Origin: Acidimicrobiaceae bacterium
GTDB lineage: Bacteria; Actinomycetota; Acidimicrobiia; Acidimicrobiales; RAAP-2
Reading direction: 5' to 3'
NCBI GenBank assembly: GCA_003133665.1
Contig: PKYK01000004.1
Span: 1 to 32,017, forward strand
Length of the DNA: 32,017 nucleotides
Part shown: piece after piece, positions 16,063 through 23,277 of the stretch
Numbering within the stretch: the first letter of the stretch is position 1
How the letters are laid out: the number at the start of each line of letters is the position of its first letter
Translations under genes and position numbers: made by a program
Notes under the pieces: model-generated
Seen by the model: the letters and a program-made list of their open reading frames with translations, nothing else
Told to the model about the DNA's origin: nothing
The model's database searches: none

Positions 16063-18858
16063 CTAGCCCGCGAGTTCAGTCAATCCTGAGTCCTTACGTC
16101 GTGGCTCTGTCGCCATGGCCTTCTGGGCAACAGTTCGCGCTGCTGAACTCTTCTTTGGAGTCTTGCTCGCCGTTGACGGTTTTCTCGACGGCGGGCGTTT
16201 CGGCGTCTCGGCTCGACTGGCAAGAACTGCCTGCGCCGCAGCGAGCCGCGCGACCGGAACCCGGAATGGTGAGCAACTCACGTAGTCAACGCCAGCCTGG
16301 AAGAAGACGCTGATCGACGCCGGATCGCCGTCGTGCTCTCCGCACACACCTGTTTTGAGATTCGGCTTTGACTCGCGTCCATTGGCGACACCCATGCGAA
16401 CGAGCATTCCGACTCCTTCTGCGTCGACAACTTCGAACGGATTGTGTTTGAGCAAGCCGAGTTCGAGGTAGGGCTTCATGATCCGACCCTCAACATCGTC
16501 GCGGCTGAATCCGAAGGTCATCTGCGTGAGGTCGTTCGTCCCAAACGAAAAGAAGTCGGATACCTCAGCGATCTGATCGGCCAGTAGCGCAGCACGTGGT
16601 GTTTCAATCATGGTGCCAATCAGAACATCGAGAGAACCCTGAGTCTTGCGCTTCGTTTTCATGGCGCAGGAGTTGGCTCGGGCCACGGCGCCCTCAACCC
16701 AACCCCGGGCCAGCGCGAGCTCTTCTCGCGAAATCGTAAGCGGAATCATGACCTCAAGAATCGGTCGTCCACCTTCGTTGACGCGTCGCTGAGCGGCCTC
16801 CATGAGCGCTTGGACCTGCATCGCGTAAAGGCCCGGTTTGACGACCCCGAGCCGCACGCCTCGGGTTCCGAGCATCGGATTGACCTCTTCCCAAGATTTC
16901 GCCGCCTTGAAGAGGAGTTTCTCCTCTTCGCAGAGTCCCCTCGTCGCCTCTTTGATGGCGAGTTCGGCCGTGGAGGGAAGGAACTCGTGAAGCGGGGGGT
17001 CGAGCAGGCGGACCGTCACCGGCAGTCCATCCATGGCCAAGAGGATGTCGTAGAAATCCTGTTGCTGGACCGAGCGAAGTTCCTCCAGCGCCACCTTCTC
17101 TTCCAGGGGGTCAGCGGCCAGGATCATCTTGCGCACGGTGAGCAGCCGATCCTCCGCGAGGAACATGTGTTCGGTTCGACAGAGACCGATGCCCTCGGCA
17201 CCCATCGCCCGAGCGATTGCCGCGTCTGCGCCGTTGTCAGCATTGGCTCGCACGGAGAGGTGACCTTTGCGGATGCGATCTGCCCATCCCAGGATGGTTG
17301 CGAACTCCTTTGGGGGTTTCCCGGACACCAGTTCGACCTGCCCCGCAACAACAACTCCGTTGGTGCCATCGATTGAAAGCCAGTCGCCTTCGCCGGTGGC
17401 GATATCCCCGACCATGAAATGATGTCCGGCTATCCGAACGTCCTCGGCGCCGACGACCGCCGGCTTTCCCCAACCGCGTGCCACGACCGCGGCGTGGCTG
17501 ACCAGCCCACCACGTGCGGTCAGAATCCCCTCAGCGGCCAGGATCCCGTGAACATCCTCAGGAGAGGTCTCCGGACGCACCAGGATGACGCGCTCTCCCC
17601 GCTCTGCGGCGGCGACGGCATCATCGGCGGTGAAGTACGCACGACCGACTGCGGCGCCTGGTGAGGCGCCGAGGCCCCTTGCCAGCACGCTGTGATTGAT
17701 GCCCTTGAACTGAGGATGGAGAACTTGGGAGAGATGGTCCTCCGTGATTCGTCCAATCGCCTCGGCTTGCGTCAACTTGACCGCTGAATCGCTGGTCATG
17801 TCAACGGCCATCGTCAAGGCGGCTCGACCGGTTCGCTTCCCAACCCTGGTCTGGAGCATCCAGAGCTTGCCCTGCTCCACTGTGAACTCCGTGTCGCACA
17901 TGTCTCGGTAGTGCCGTTCCAGGCGATCGAAGATGGCTAGTAGCTCTGCGTGCACTGCCGGAAACTCCCGACGGAGCGCGATGAGTGGCTCGGTGTTCCG
18001 GATGCCCGCAACCACGTCTTCACCCTGGGCATTCACCAGGAAATCACCGTAGGGCTCCTTGGCCCCCGTGGCCGGATTCCGGGTGAAGCCCACTCCGGTT
18101 CCGGAGTTGTTATCCCTATTCCCAAAGACCATCGCTTGGACGTTGACGGCGGTCCCGAGGTCGTGGGGAATTCGCTCGCGGTCGCGATAGGTGATGGCGC
18201 GCGGTCCATTCCAACTCTGGAACACCGCCCGGATGGCGCCGCGTAGCTGGGAGTTGGGCGCCTGGGGAAACGGTTTGCCCGTGTGCTGCTTGACGATCGC
18301 CTTGAAGTCCTCGATCAAACCCTTGAGCGATTCCACTGGAACGTCGGCATCTGACGTCGCTTCGCCCTCAAGTCTTGCATCATTGAATCGCTCATCGAAC
18401 AACTCGCCGGGAATCCCGAGAACGATTCGCCCGTACATGGCGATGAATCGTCGATACGAGTCGTAGGCAAACCTCTCATCGCTGGTCTGACGTGCCAGTC
18501 CCACGACCGATCGGTCATTGAGGCCCAAATCGAGCACCGTGTCCATCATTCCCGGCATGGAGAACTTCGCTCCCGATCGGACCGACACGAGCAGCGGGTT
18601 CTCGGGGTCGCCCATCACCTTGCCACTGGCCGTTTCGAGGCGTTGGCGCGCTCGGGCGATTTCGACGTCGAGGCCTGCGGGCCATCCGCCCTTCACATAG
18701 TCACGACACGCATCGGTCGTGATCGTGAAACCCGGGGGAACGGGCAACTTGAGGACTGACGTCATCTCAGCCAAGTTCGCCCCCTTCCCTCCAAGAAGAT
18801 CCTTCAAATCCATCGGTGGACTGCGATGCGCATGGCTGAAGTCAAAGACGTATTTCAT
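16063..18858 (-). CDS. ppdK: Pyruvate, phosphate dikinase with basic C-terminal tail
   Basis: Cytosolic enzyme interconverting ATP + pyruvate + Pi and AMP + PEP + PPi. Numbered from the ATG at 18858 (931 residues): ATP-grasp start LLGGKGANLAEM at 21-32, swivelling phosphohistidine domain with His455 in RGGLVSHAAVVARGWGKPAV, TIM-barrel PEP/pyruvate domain with GTNDLTQMTFGFSRDD and acid/base Cys839 in KTGVCGEHDGDP. GGAAGG at 18865-18870 is six bases before this ATG, favouring it over the in-frame start at 18966. Two oddities: the residue two before the catalytic His is Val instead of the Thr phosphorylated by PDRP-type regulators, and about 50 Lys/Arg/Pro/Ala-rich residues extend past the usual C-terminus. 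Confidence 0.95.
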   Translation of the reverse strand: MKYVFDFSHAHRSPPMDLKDLLGGKGANLAEMTSVLKLPVPPGFTITTDACRDYVKGGWPAGLDVEIARARQRLETASGKVMGDPENPLLVSVRSGAKFSMPGMMDTVLDLGLNDRSVVGLARQTSDERFAYDSYRRFIAMYGRIVLGIPGELFDERFNDARLEGEATSDADVPVESLKGLIEDFKAIVKQHTGKPFPQAPNSQLRGAIRAVFQSWNGPRAITYRDRERIPHDLGTAVNVQAMVFGNRDNNSGTGVGFTRNPATGAKEPYGDFLVNAQGEDVVAGIRNTEPLIALRREFPAVHAELLAIFDRLERHYRDMCDTEFTVEQGKLWMLQTRVGKRTGRAALTMAVDMTSDSAVKLTQAEAIGRITEDHLSQVLHPQFKGINHSVLARGLGASPGAAVGRAYFTADDAVAAAERGERVILVRPETSPEDVHGILAAEGILTARGGLVSHAAVVARGWGKPAVVGAEDVRIAGHHFMVGDIATGEGDWLSIDGTNGVVVAGQVELVSGKPPKEFATILGWADRIRKGHLSVRANADNGADAAIARAMGAEGIGLCRTEHMFLAEDRLLTVRKMILAADPLEEKVALEELRSVQQQDFYDILLAMDGLPVTVRLLDPPLHEFLPSTAELAIKEATRGLCEEEKLLFKAAKSWEEVNPMLGTRGVRLGVVKPGLYAMQVQALMEAAQRRVNEGGRPILEVMIPLTISREELALARGWVEGAVARANSCAMKTKRKTQGSLDVLIGTMIETPRAALLADQIAEVSDFFSFGTNDLTQMTFGFSRDDVEGRIMKPYLELGLLKHNPFEVVDAEGVGMLVRMGVANGRESKPNLKTGVCGEHDGDPASISVFFQAGVDYVSCSPFRVPVARLAAAQAVLASRAETPKRPPSRKPSTASKTPKKSSAARTVAQKAMATEPRRKDSGLTELAG

Positions 18859-18966
18859 GAGATACCTTCCATTCGCTTCCAATCGCATTTCGACACCCTG
18901 CTCGTCACCGAGCGGAATATTCTTTCCACTCGTGAGCAGTTGGTCGAGATGAGTAAGTCGGTCCAC

Positions 18967-19266
18967 GGTGGCCGCTGACTGAGTGGGAAGGCCTGGTTGC
19001 CCCCATGTTCAACAGGGGCCCTGGATCACACCCCCAGTACGGCGGGGTGCGCTGGAGCAATCGGCGAAATTGCGCGTCACTCTAGATCTCCCGGGCTCGC
19101 TTCAATACAGGTTCGTCGACCATTTCACCGATGAAGTGAGATTCAGGACGACACCGACGGACGTCCTATTTCGCAGATTCGCACGGACGATCGAACATCC
19201 GTGGCCCTGTCACGCCGAGCGCGCGCACCGTCAGCGATGCGAAGGTCGGTAGGTCGCCTCATCGGA
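18967..19266. other. Gap of 300 bases, nothing recognised
   Basis: No coding frame, repeat or RNA gene could be supported. GTCGGTA near 19246 and TACCGAC at 19266-19272 could form a weak hairpin at the end of the ABC permease gene. Confidence 0.4.
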
Positions 19267-20187
19267 TTACCGACGCTTGCTGTCGCCGCGGTCGATTCGG
19301 AGCCACGGGACCATCCGGTGCTGTACCAGTGCGAGTATCGCGCGCAGCGTCACACCGAGGATCATGATTAGCAGCACCACGGACAGAGCGGCGGCGGTGT
19401 GGTAGGTCTGGGACGTGACCTGCAACGCCGCGCCGAGACCGGAGAGCTGGGTCTGCAACTCGGCGATGATCACACCGACGAGGCCCATCGCGACGCCTTG
19501 GGTCGCCCCGGTGATGACGTAGGGGACTGCGCCCGGCAGCAGCACGTGGGCCCAGTTCTGGCGTCGGTTGAGTCGAAGCGATCGCGCGACCTCAGTGAGC
19601 TCGGCGTCGATCTGTCGGACGCCGTGAAAGACCGTGACGGTCATGGGCCAGGTGACGAACATCGAGATGATGACGATCTGCGCGGTGGAGTCGAAGCCAA
19701 TCCACAGGGTGAGAATCGGGACGAGCGCCACCATCGGCGTCGCGTAGAGGGCGAAGATGTAGAGCGACACGGCGGCTTCGGCGGTCCGGTAGGCCCCCAT
19801 GAGCATCCCCAGGACCAGTCCAACGCAGACGCCGATGGCGTAGCCAATGGCGAACGTCCACAAGGTGTAGACCAACTCGGAACCGAGCTGGTGGTGCGCG
19901 AAGAGATCGTAGCCCGCGGCAATGACCGCGGTGATCGGAGCGAACAGAATCGCGATCGTGTGCATGCCGTACAGCTGCCACGCGCCAAAGACGATCACGA
20001 GGGAACTGAACCGGACGGCCAGATACCTCTGGCGTTGGCGGCGAGTGCGCTTACGGCGCCCCGCGTGCGCCCGTTGCGCAATGACGTCGTCGTCAAGCGT
20101 CGCCGGGGCGACGACGACGCCCCTAGACGCGCCGTCGTTAGGGCGACCGGGGGTCGCCACGGAATCTGCTTGCTGTAGTGGTTTCAT
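19267..20187 (-). CDS. Sulfonate/taurine-type ABC transporter permease
   Basis: Membrane permease of the SsuC/TauC family, 306 residues. The cytoplasmic coupling loop is EVARSLRLNRRQNWAHVLLP, followed by GAVPYVITGATQGVAMGLVG, the family's usual order; ALYATPMVALVPILTLWIGF is the conserved core helix. The first 60 residues are polar and end in the strongly basic RRKRTRRQRQRY, a longer cytoplasmic extension than usual. ATG at 20187 has TAGGAG upstream and lies 14 bases after the ATPase stop. The binding protein that would serve it is encoded apart, at 26779-27828. Sulfonate as substrate is inferred from the suyAB neighbourhood; nitrate, thiamine-precursor or other anion importers share this fold. 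Confidence 0.85.
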   Translation of the reverse strand: MKPLQQADSVATPGRPNDGASRGVVVAPATLDDDVIAQRAHAGRRKRTRRQRQRYLAVRFSSLVIVFGAWQLYGMHTIAILFAPITAVIAAGYDLFAHHQLGSELVYTLWTFAIGYAIGVCVGLVLGMLMGAYRTAEAAVSLYIFALYATPMVALVPILTLWIGFDSTAQIVIISMFVTWPMTVTVFHGVRQIDAELTEVARSLRLNRRQNWAHVLLPGAVPYVITGATQGVAMGLVGVIIAELQTQLSGLGAALQVTSQTYHTAAALSVVLLIMILGVTLRAILALVQHRMVPWLRIDRGDSKRR

Positions 20188-20201
20188 TATTCTCCTACCT
20201 C

Positions 20202-21026
20202 TCAAGTCGGCAATCCGGACGCCCGCAGGCTGTCCCAGATACGCTCACGCAGGGGCGCGTACGCCTCGTGCCGGCGAACCGACGCCACGGTGCGCGGTCG
20301 GGGAATCGGTACGACGATCTCTTCAACGACGCGGCCCGGCTTGGTGCCCATGACGATGACACGGTCGGCGAGCGTGATCGCCTCGTCGATGCTGTGCGTG
20401 ATGAACAGCGCCGTCTGCTGGTAGCGACTCCAGAGGTCGAGCAACTCCTGCTGGAGGATCTCTCGCGTCTGCGCGTCGACCGCCGCGAAAGGCTCGTCGA
20501 GCAAGATGACCTCTGGCTGAATGGCGAGAGCGCGCGCGAGTCCGGCGCGCTGCTTCATCCCACCCGACAGTTGGGCGGGATAGCGATCTTCGCTCCCCGC
20601 AAGACCCACGAGCGCGATCGCCTCTTTCACGCGCCGTTCCAGCTCGCGCTTGTCGAGGCCTGCGCCACGAAGCGGGAGCGCGACGTTGTTGTAGACCGTC
20701 TTCCACGGGAACAGCCCGAAACTCTGAAATACCACCGCAACGTTGGCAAGAGGGGCGGTGACGACCTTCTCGCCGATGGTTATCGTTCCACTGTCGGCGT
20801 CGGCGAGGCCCGCCACGATCCGCAGCAGGGTTGTCTTGCCGCACCCTGACGGTCCGACGATGCAGACAAACTCGTTGTGGGCAATGGTCAGATTGAGGTC
20901 CGCAATCACCGGCGCGTCGCCGAACCACTTGTAGACGTTTTGGCAGCGGATTTCTCCACGATTGTTGCCCGTCGACGTGGCTCCATCGGGCTGGACCAAA
21001 CCTTGAATCGCACTCTCTGTTGTCAT
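20202..21026 (-). CDS. Sulfonate/taurine-type ABC transporter ATP-binding protein
   Basis: ATPase of the SsuB/TauB family, 274 residues from the ATG at 21026. Walker A VGPSGCGKTTLLR at 57-69, Q-loop Gln101 in FQSFGLFPWKTVYNNV (the PWKTV form is typical of SsuB/TauB), signature LSGGMKQR at 153-160, Walker B VILLDEPFAAVD at 173-184, switch His211. A longer open frame up to 21236 exists, but it would cover the promoter and operator described below, so the ATG after GGGGGG is preferred. It is transcribed with the permease and divergently from the GntR-type regulator. Confidence 0.87.
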   Translation of the reverse strand: MTTESAIQGLVQPDGATSTGNNRGEIRCQNVYKWFGDAPVIADLNLTIAHNEFVCIVGPSGCGKTTLLRIVAGLADADSGTITIGEKVVTAPLANVAVVFQSFGLFPWKTVYNNVALPLRGAGLDKRELERRVKEAIALVGLAGSEDRYPAQLSGGMKQRAGLARALAIQPEVILLDEPFAAVDAQTREILQQELLDLWSRYQQTALFITHSIDEAITLADRVIVMGTKPGRVVEEIVVPIPRPRTVASVRRHEAYAPLRERIWDSLRASGLPT

Positions 21027-21045
21027 GCTTACAACCCCCCGGCCG

Positions 21046-21061
21046 GTCTGACCTCTATCCA
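21046..21061 (-). promoter_or_regulatory. Shared 16-bp operator-like element, ABC operon copy
   Basis: TGGATAGAGGTCAGAC on the minus strand, eight bases downstream of the -10, is identical to the copy before suyA at 29524-29539. Its core, extended by one base, is the interrupted palindrome GGTC-T-GACC, like FadR-type GntR sites. The 7-mer TCTGACC (plus strand) recurs at 21142-21148 and 21221-21227 in this same gap. Confidence 0.65.
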
Positions 21062-21069
21062 CTAGCCAC

Positions 21070-21098
21070 ACTATAAGCACGGTGAGGTTCGCTTGCAA
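21070..21098 (-). promoter_or_regulatory. Promoter of the ABC ATPase-permease operon
   Basis: On the minus strand TTGCAA (-35, 21093-21098) and TATAGT (-10, 21070-21075) are separated by exactly 17 bases. Transcription would start near 21062-21064, at the edge of the 16-bp shared element. Confidence 0.65.
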
Positions 21099-21300
21099 GT
21101 TCACCATGACCTCGCCCGTGAGCGCCAACGCATCACCGGGCTCTGACCGCACCGGCCGGCCCTTTCCACCAATGAAGTCCACCCCGACTGCGCCAGAATT
21201 CTGCAAATTGCAGGCAGACCTCTGACCATTGAGCACCTATACTGACCACATTGGCAGGTGGGCCGTTGGGGTCCGCTCGCACGTGGTCACGGGGTGGGCG

Positions 21301-22068
21301 ATGGATCTTCTCTGGAGTCCGGTCAAAGAGGCCGGCAATCTCACCGACCGTATCGTCATGCGCATTGAGGAGCTCATCACGAGCCAGCAGGTCGTCGAAG
21401 GCGAGCGCCTCCCCGCCGAGCGAGATATGGCCCAGATGCTTGGCGTCAGCCGACCCGCGCTACGTGAGGCGGTGAAGATTCTCGAAGCGGGCGGTCGCCT
21501 CGTCGTTCGCCACGGCCAAGGAGTCTTCGTCAGCCAAGACGCCGCCAGCGTGATGCGTTCGCGCCTCATCAACCGTGAGCTCACACTCGGCGAGCTGTTC
21601 GCGATGCGCGAAGTTCTCGAGGTCTCCGCTGCAGGCTGGGCGGCGTCCAACGCTACCGAGGCCGATATCGATGCACTCGCAATCCTTCTCGCGAAAGAGG
21701 ACGCCGTGCGACAGGCGCCGATTGACTGGAAACAGGTCGGCGAACTCGACGCGGAGTTCCACCTTCGCGTCGTAGAAACGGCGAGGAATCGATTCCTCTC
21801 CCAGATGGTCGGAGTTCTCCAAGAGATGCTCGCGGCGGGTATGGAGACGACCCTCACGGTGCCGGGACGTCTGGAACAGGCCCGACACGACCACCGCGCG
21901 CTGCTCGAGGCGCTGCGTCAAAACGACCCCGAGGCCGCGCGCAGCGCGGCGCAGCACCACATCAACGGCGCCCGCCTGGCAGCAGTCGAGCGCGTGCGCG
22001 ATGAGATGGATCGACTCACGGGTGCTGGCCTCGGTGCTGGCCTCGGTGCCGGCACCGAGGCCGACTGA
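21301..22068 (+). CDS. GntR-family regulator, FadR subfamily (FCD domain)
   Basis: Transcription regulator of 255 residues. The winged helix at about 12-78 contains ERLPAERDMAQMLGVSRPAL, then REAVKILEAGGRLVVRHGQG, the GntR signature. The all-helical FCD ligand domain has the metal-binding set Asp150 and His154 (ELDAEFHLRVVETA), His198 (HDHRALLEAL) and His220 (AAQHHINGAR), so an acid ligand bound through a metal is likely. The ATG at 21301 follows GGGGTGGG; an upstream alternative start gives an unrelated leader. It is divergent from the ABC operon and is the best candidate to bind the TCTGACC elements. The C-terminus GAGLGAGLGAGTEAD derives from short DNA repeats. Confidence 0.88.
   Translation: MDLLWSPVKEAGNLTDRIVMRIEELITSQQVVEGERLPAERDMAQMLGVSRPALREAVKILEAGGRLVVRHGQGVFVSQDAASVMRSRLINRELTLGELFAMREVLEVSAAGWAASNATEADIDALAILLAKEDAVRQAPIDWKQVGELDAEFHLRVVETARNRFLSQMVGVLQEMLAAGMETTLTVPGRLEQARHDHRALLEALRQNDPEAARSAAQHHINGARLAAVERVRDEMDRLTGAGLGAGLGAGTEAD
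22021..22062 (+). repeat. 12-bp tandem repeats and 24-bp perfect palindrome at the end of the GntR gene
   Basis: GGTGCTGGCCTC is repeated at 22021-22032 and 22033-22044. Bases 22039-22050 (GGCCTCGGTGCC) are the exact reverse complement of 22051-22062. The palindrome lies within the last codons, six bases before the stop-codon end, and can fold as a very stable hairpin in the mRNA. Confidence 0.8.
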
Positions 22069-22073
22069 ACGGA

Positions 22074-22097
22074 CCTGGACGCTTGTCGAGCGCCAGG
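22074..22097. terminator. Hairpin between convergent GntR and Gfo/Idh/MocA genes
   Basis: CCTGGACGCT (22074-22083) pairs with AGCGCCAGG (22089-22097) with one bulged A and a five-base loop. It lies between two convergent stop codons, so it may terminate from either side. No U-tract is seen. Confidence 0.5.
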
Positions 22098-22105
22098 ATC
22101 AGAAA

Positions 22106-23191
22106 TCAGACGCGCAGTTCCTCTAGCACCTCGGCGACGTCGACTCCCCGCTGTTCGTTGATCGCACGCGCGACGGCGAGCACAACGGCGACGTTTGACA
22201 CCGCCACGTCGATACCCACCTCAACCGCAGCCTTGCCACGGATGGCCATGGCGAACTCGTCGATCTCTTCACGCAGATGATCACGTGGCGTCAGTTTCAC
22301 GGCGTGCTCGCTTAGCACGCGACCGTCCGGATCCGCACTGTCCGATCCGATCTCGGTCTTGATGAGACGGGTGTGCGCGTCGGTGTCCGCGGAGTTGCTC
22401 CACCAGCTGAAATCGAGTTCGTACCGAAGCCGAGCTTTCGTGCAACTGAGGTCAAGCGTGAACGCGCCGGGGGTCAGCCAATCCGCTCCGAGATAGCCAA
22501 TGACGTCGTCGAACTCAAGCAACGCGGCGACGACCATCGTGTTCGCCACCGCGGTCGCTCCGCGCTTACCGACGCCCATGACGCGCGACGGAACGCCGAA
22601 CAAGTAGTTCATGTTGTCGATCTGGTGGATTCCCAGTTGGGTGAGTGGTCCGCCCGGGCACTGGGCAGGATCGCCACGCCAGTCCCCTTCTTTTAGTTCG
22701 AGGCCGCGTTCGTTCGAGAAGACGGCCTCGATCATCGACGGTGTGCCGATCTCGCCGGAGTCGAGCGAGCGGCGCATCTCGCGCACCCCCGCGAGACGTC
22801 GCGCACTGTGACCGCACGCGAAGACGATACCTGTGGCAGCCACGGCCTCTTGGATACGACGGACGTCCGCCGGCTCCACCGCGACCGGCTTTTCGACATA
22901 GACGTGTTTTCCAGCCTGTGCGGCAGCCTCGATGATCGGTGCGTGCTGGTCGTTGGGTACGGTCAACACGAGCCCTTCGATGTCGTCGCGTGCGAGCAGT
23001 TCATCCAGCGATTGCGCTTCCTCGCAGCCAAAGTCCGATGCGAACGCACCGCGGCGCACCGGGTCGCGGCTGAAGCAGCTGCGTAGATCAACAACGTCGC
23101 TCTCGTGGTAGGCAGCAGCCATCACTCGGCCCCAACGACCGAGTCCCACTGCGGCAAGGCGAACCTTCTCCTGTCCGTCTCTATCTGTCAT
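22106..23191 (-). CDS. Gfo/Idh/MocA-family NAD(P)-dependent oxidoreductase
   Basis: Sugar- or polyol-type dehydrogenase, or NAD-cofactor hydrolase, of 361 residues. The Rossmann glycine motif is AAVGLGRWGR at 14-22, the cofactor motif with catalytic Lys is YVEKPVAV (Lys101), and the C-terminal active-site helix is GGPLTQLGIHQIDNMNYLFG with His189. The Asp four residues before that His in inositol-dehydrogenase-type members is Gln185 here. The ATG at 23191 is preferred over 23236 because AAGGA lies upstream at fair distance. It is the last gene of the minus-strand set led by the binding protein. Its substrate is unknown; in a sulfonate locus a sulfosugar or sulfopolyol is a reasonable guess, since NAD-dependent sulfoquinovosidases also belong to this fold. 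Confidence 0.85.
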   Translation of the reverse strand: MTDRDGQEKVRLAAVGLGRWGRVMAAAYHESDVVDLRSCFSRDPVRRGAFASDFGCEEAQSLDELLARDDIEGLVLTVPNDQHAPIIEAAAQAGKHVYVEKPVAVEPADVRRIQEAVAATGIVFACGHSARRLAGVREMRRSLDSGEIGTPSMIEAVFSNERGLELKEGDWRGDPAQCPGGPLTQLGIHQIDNMNYLFGVPSRVMGVGKRGATAVANTMVVAALLEFDDVIGYLGADWLTPGAFTLDLSCTKARLRYELDFSWWSNSADTDAHTRLIKTEIGSDSADPDGRVLSEHAVKLTPRDHLREEIDEFAMAIRGKAAVEVGIDVAVSNVAVVLAVARAINEQRGVDVAEVLEELRV

Positions 23192-23277
23192 CTTCAACTT
23201 TCCTTTCCTCCACGGCGCCTCTGCGACGTGCTTCATTTCGATTCGCTTCCAGGTTCACTTGGCACCCATTCCCACGC

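Noticed and set aside
19399..20178. Long plus-strand frame opposite the ABC permease
   Set aside because: Asp/Arg/Gly/His-rich antisense translation of a membrane protein gene; no domain recognised.
21027..21236. N-terminal extension of the ABC ATPase
   Set aside because: It covers a well-formed promoter and the shared 16-bp element, and the extra residues match nothing in the family.
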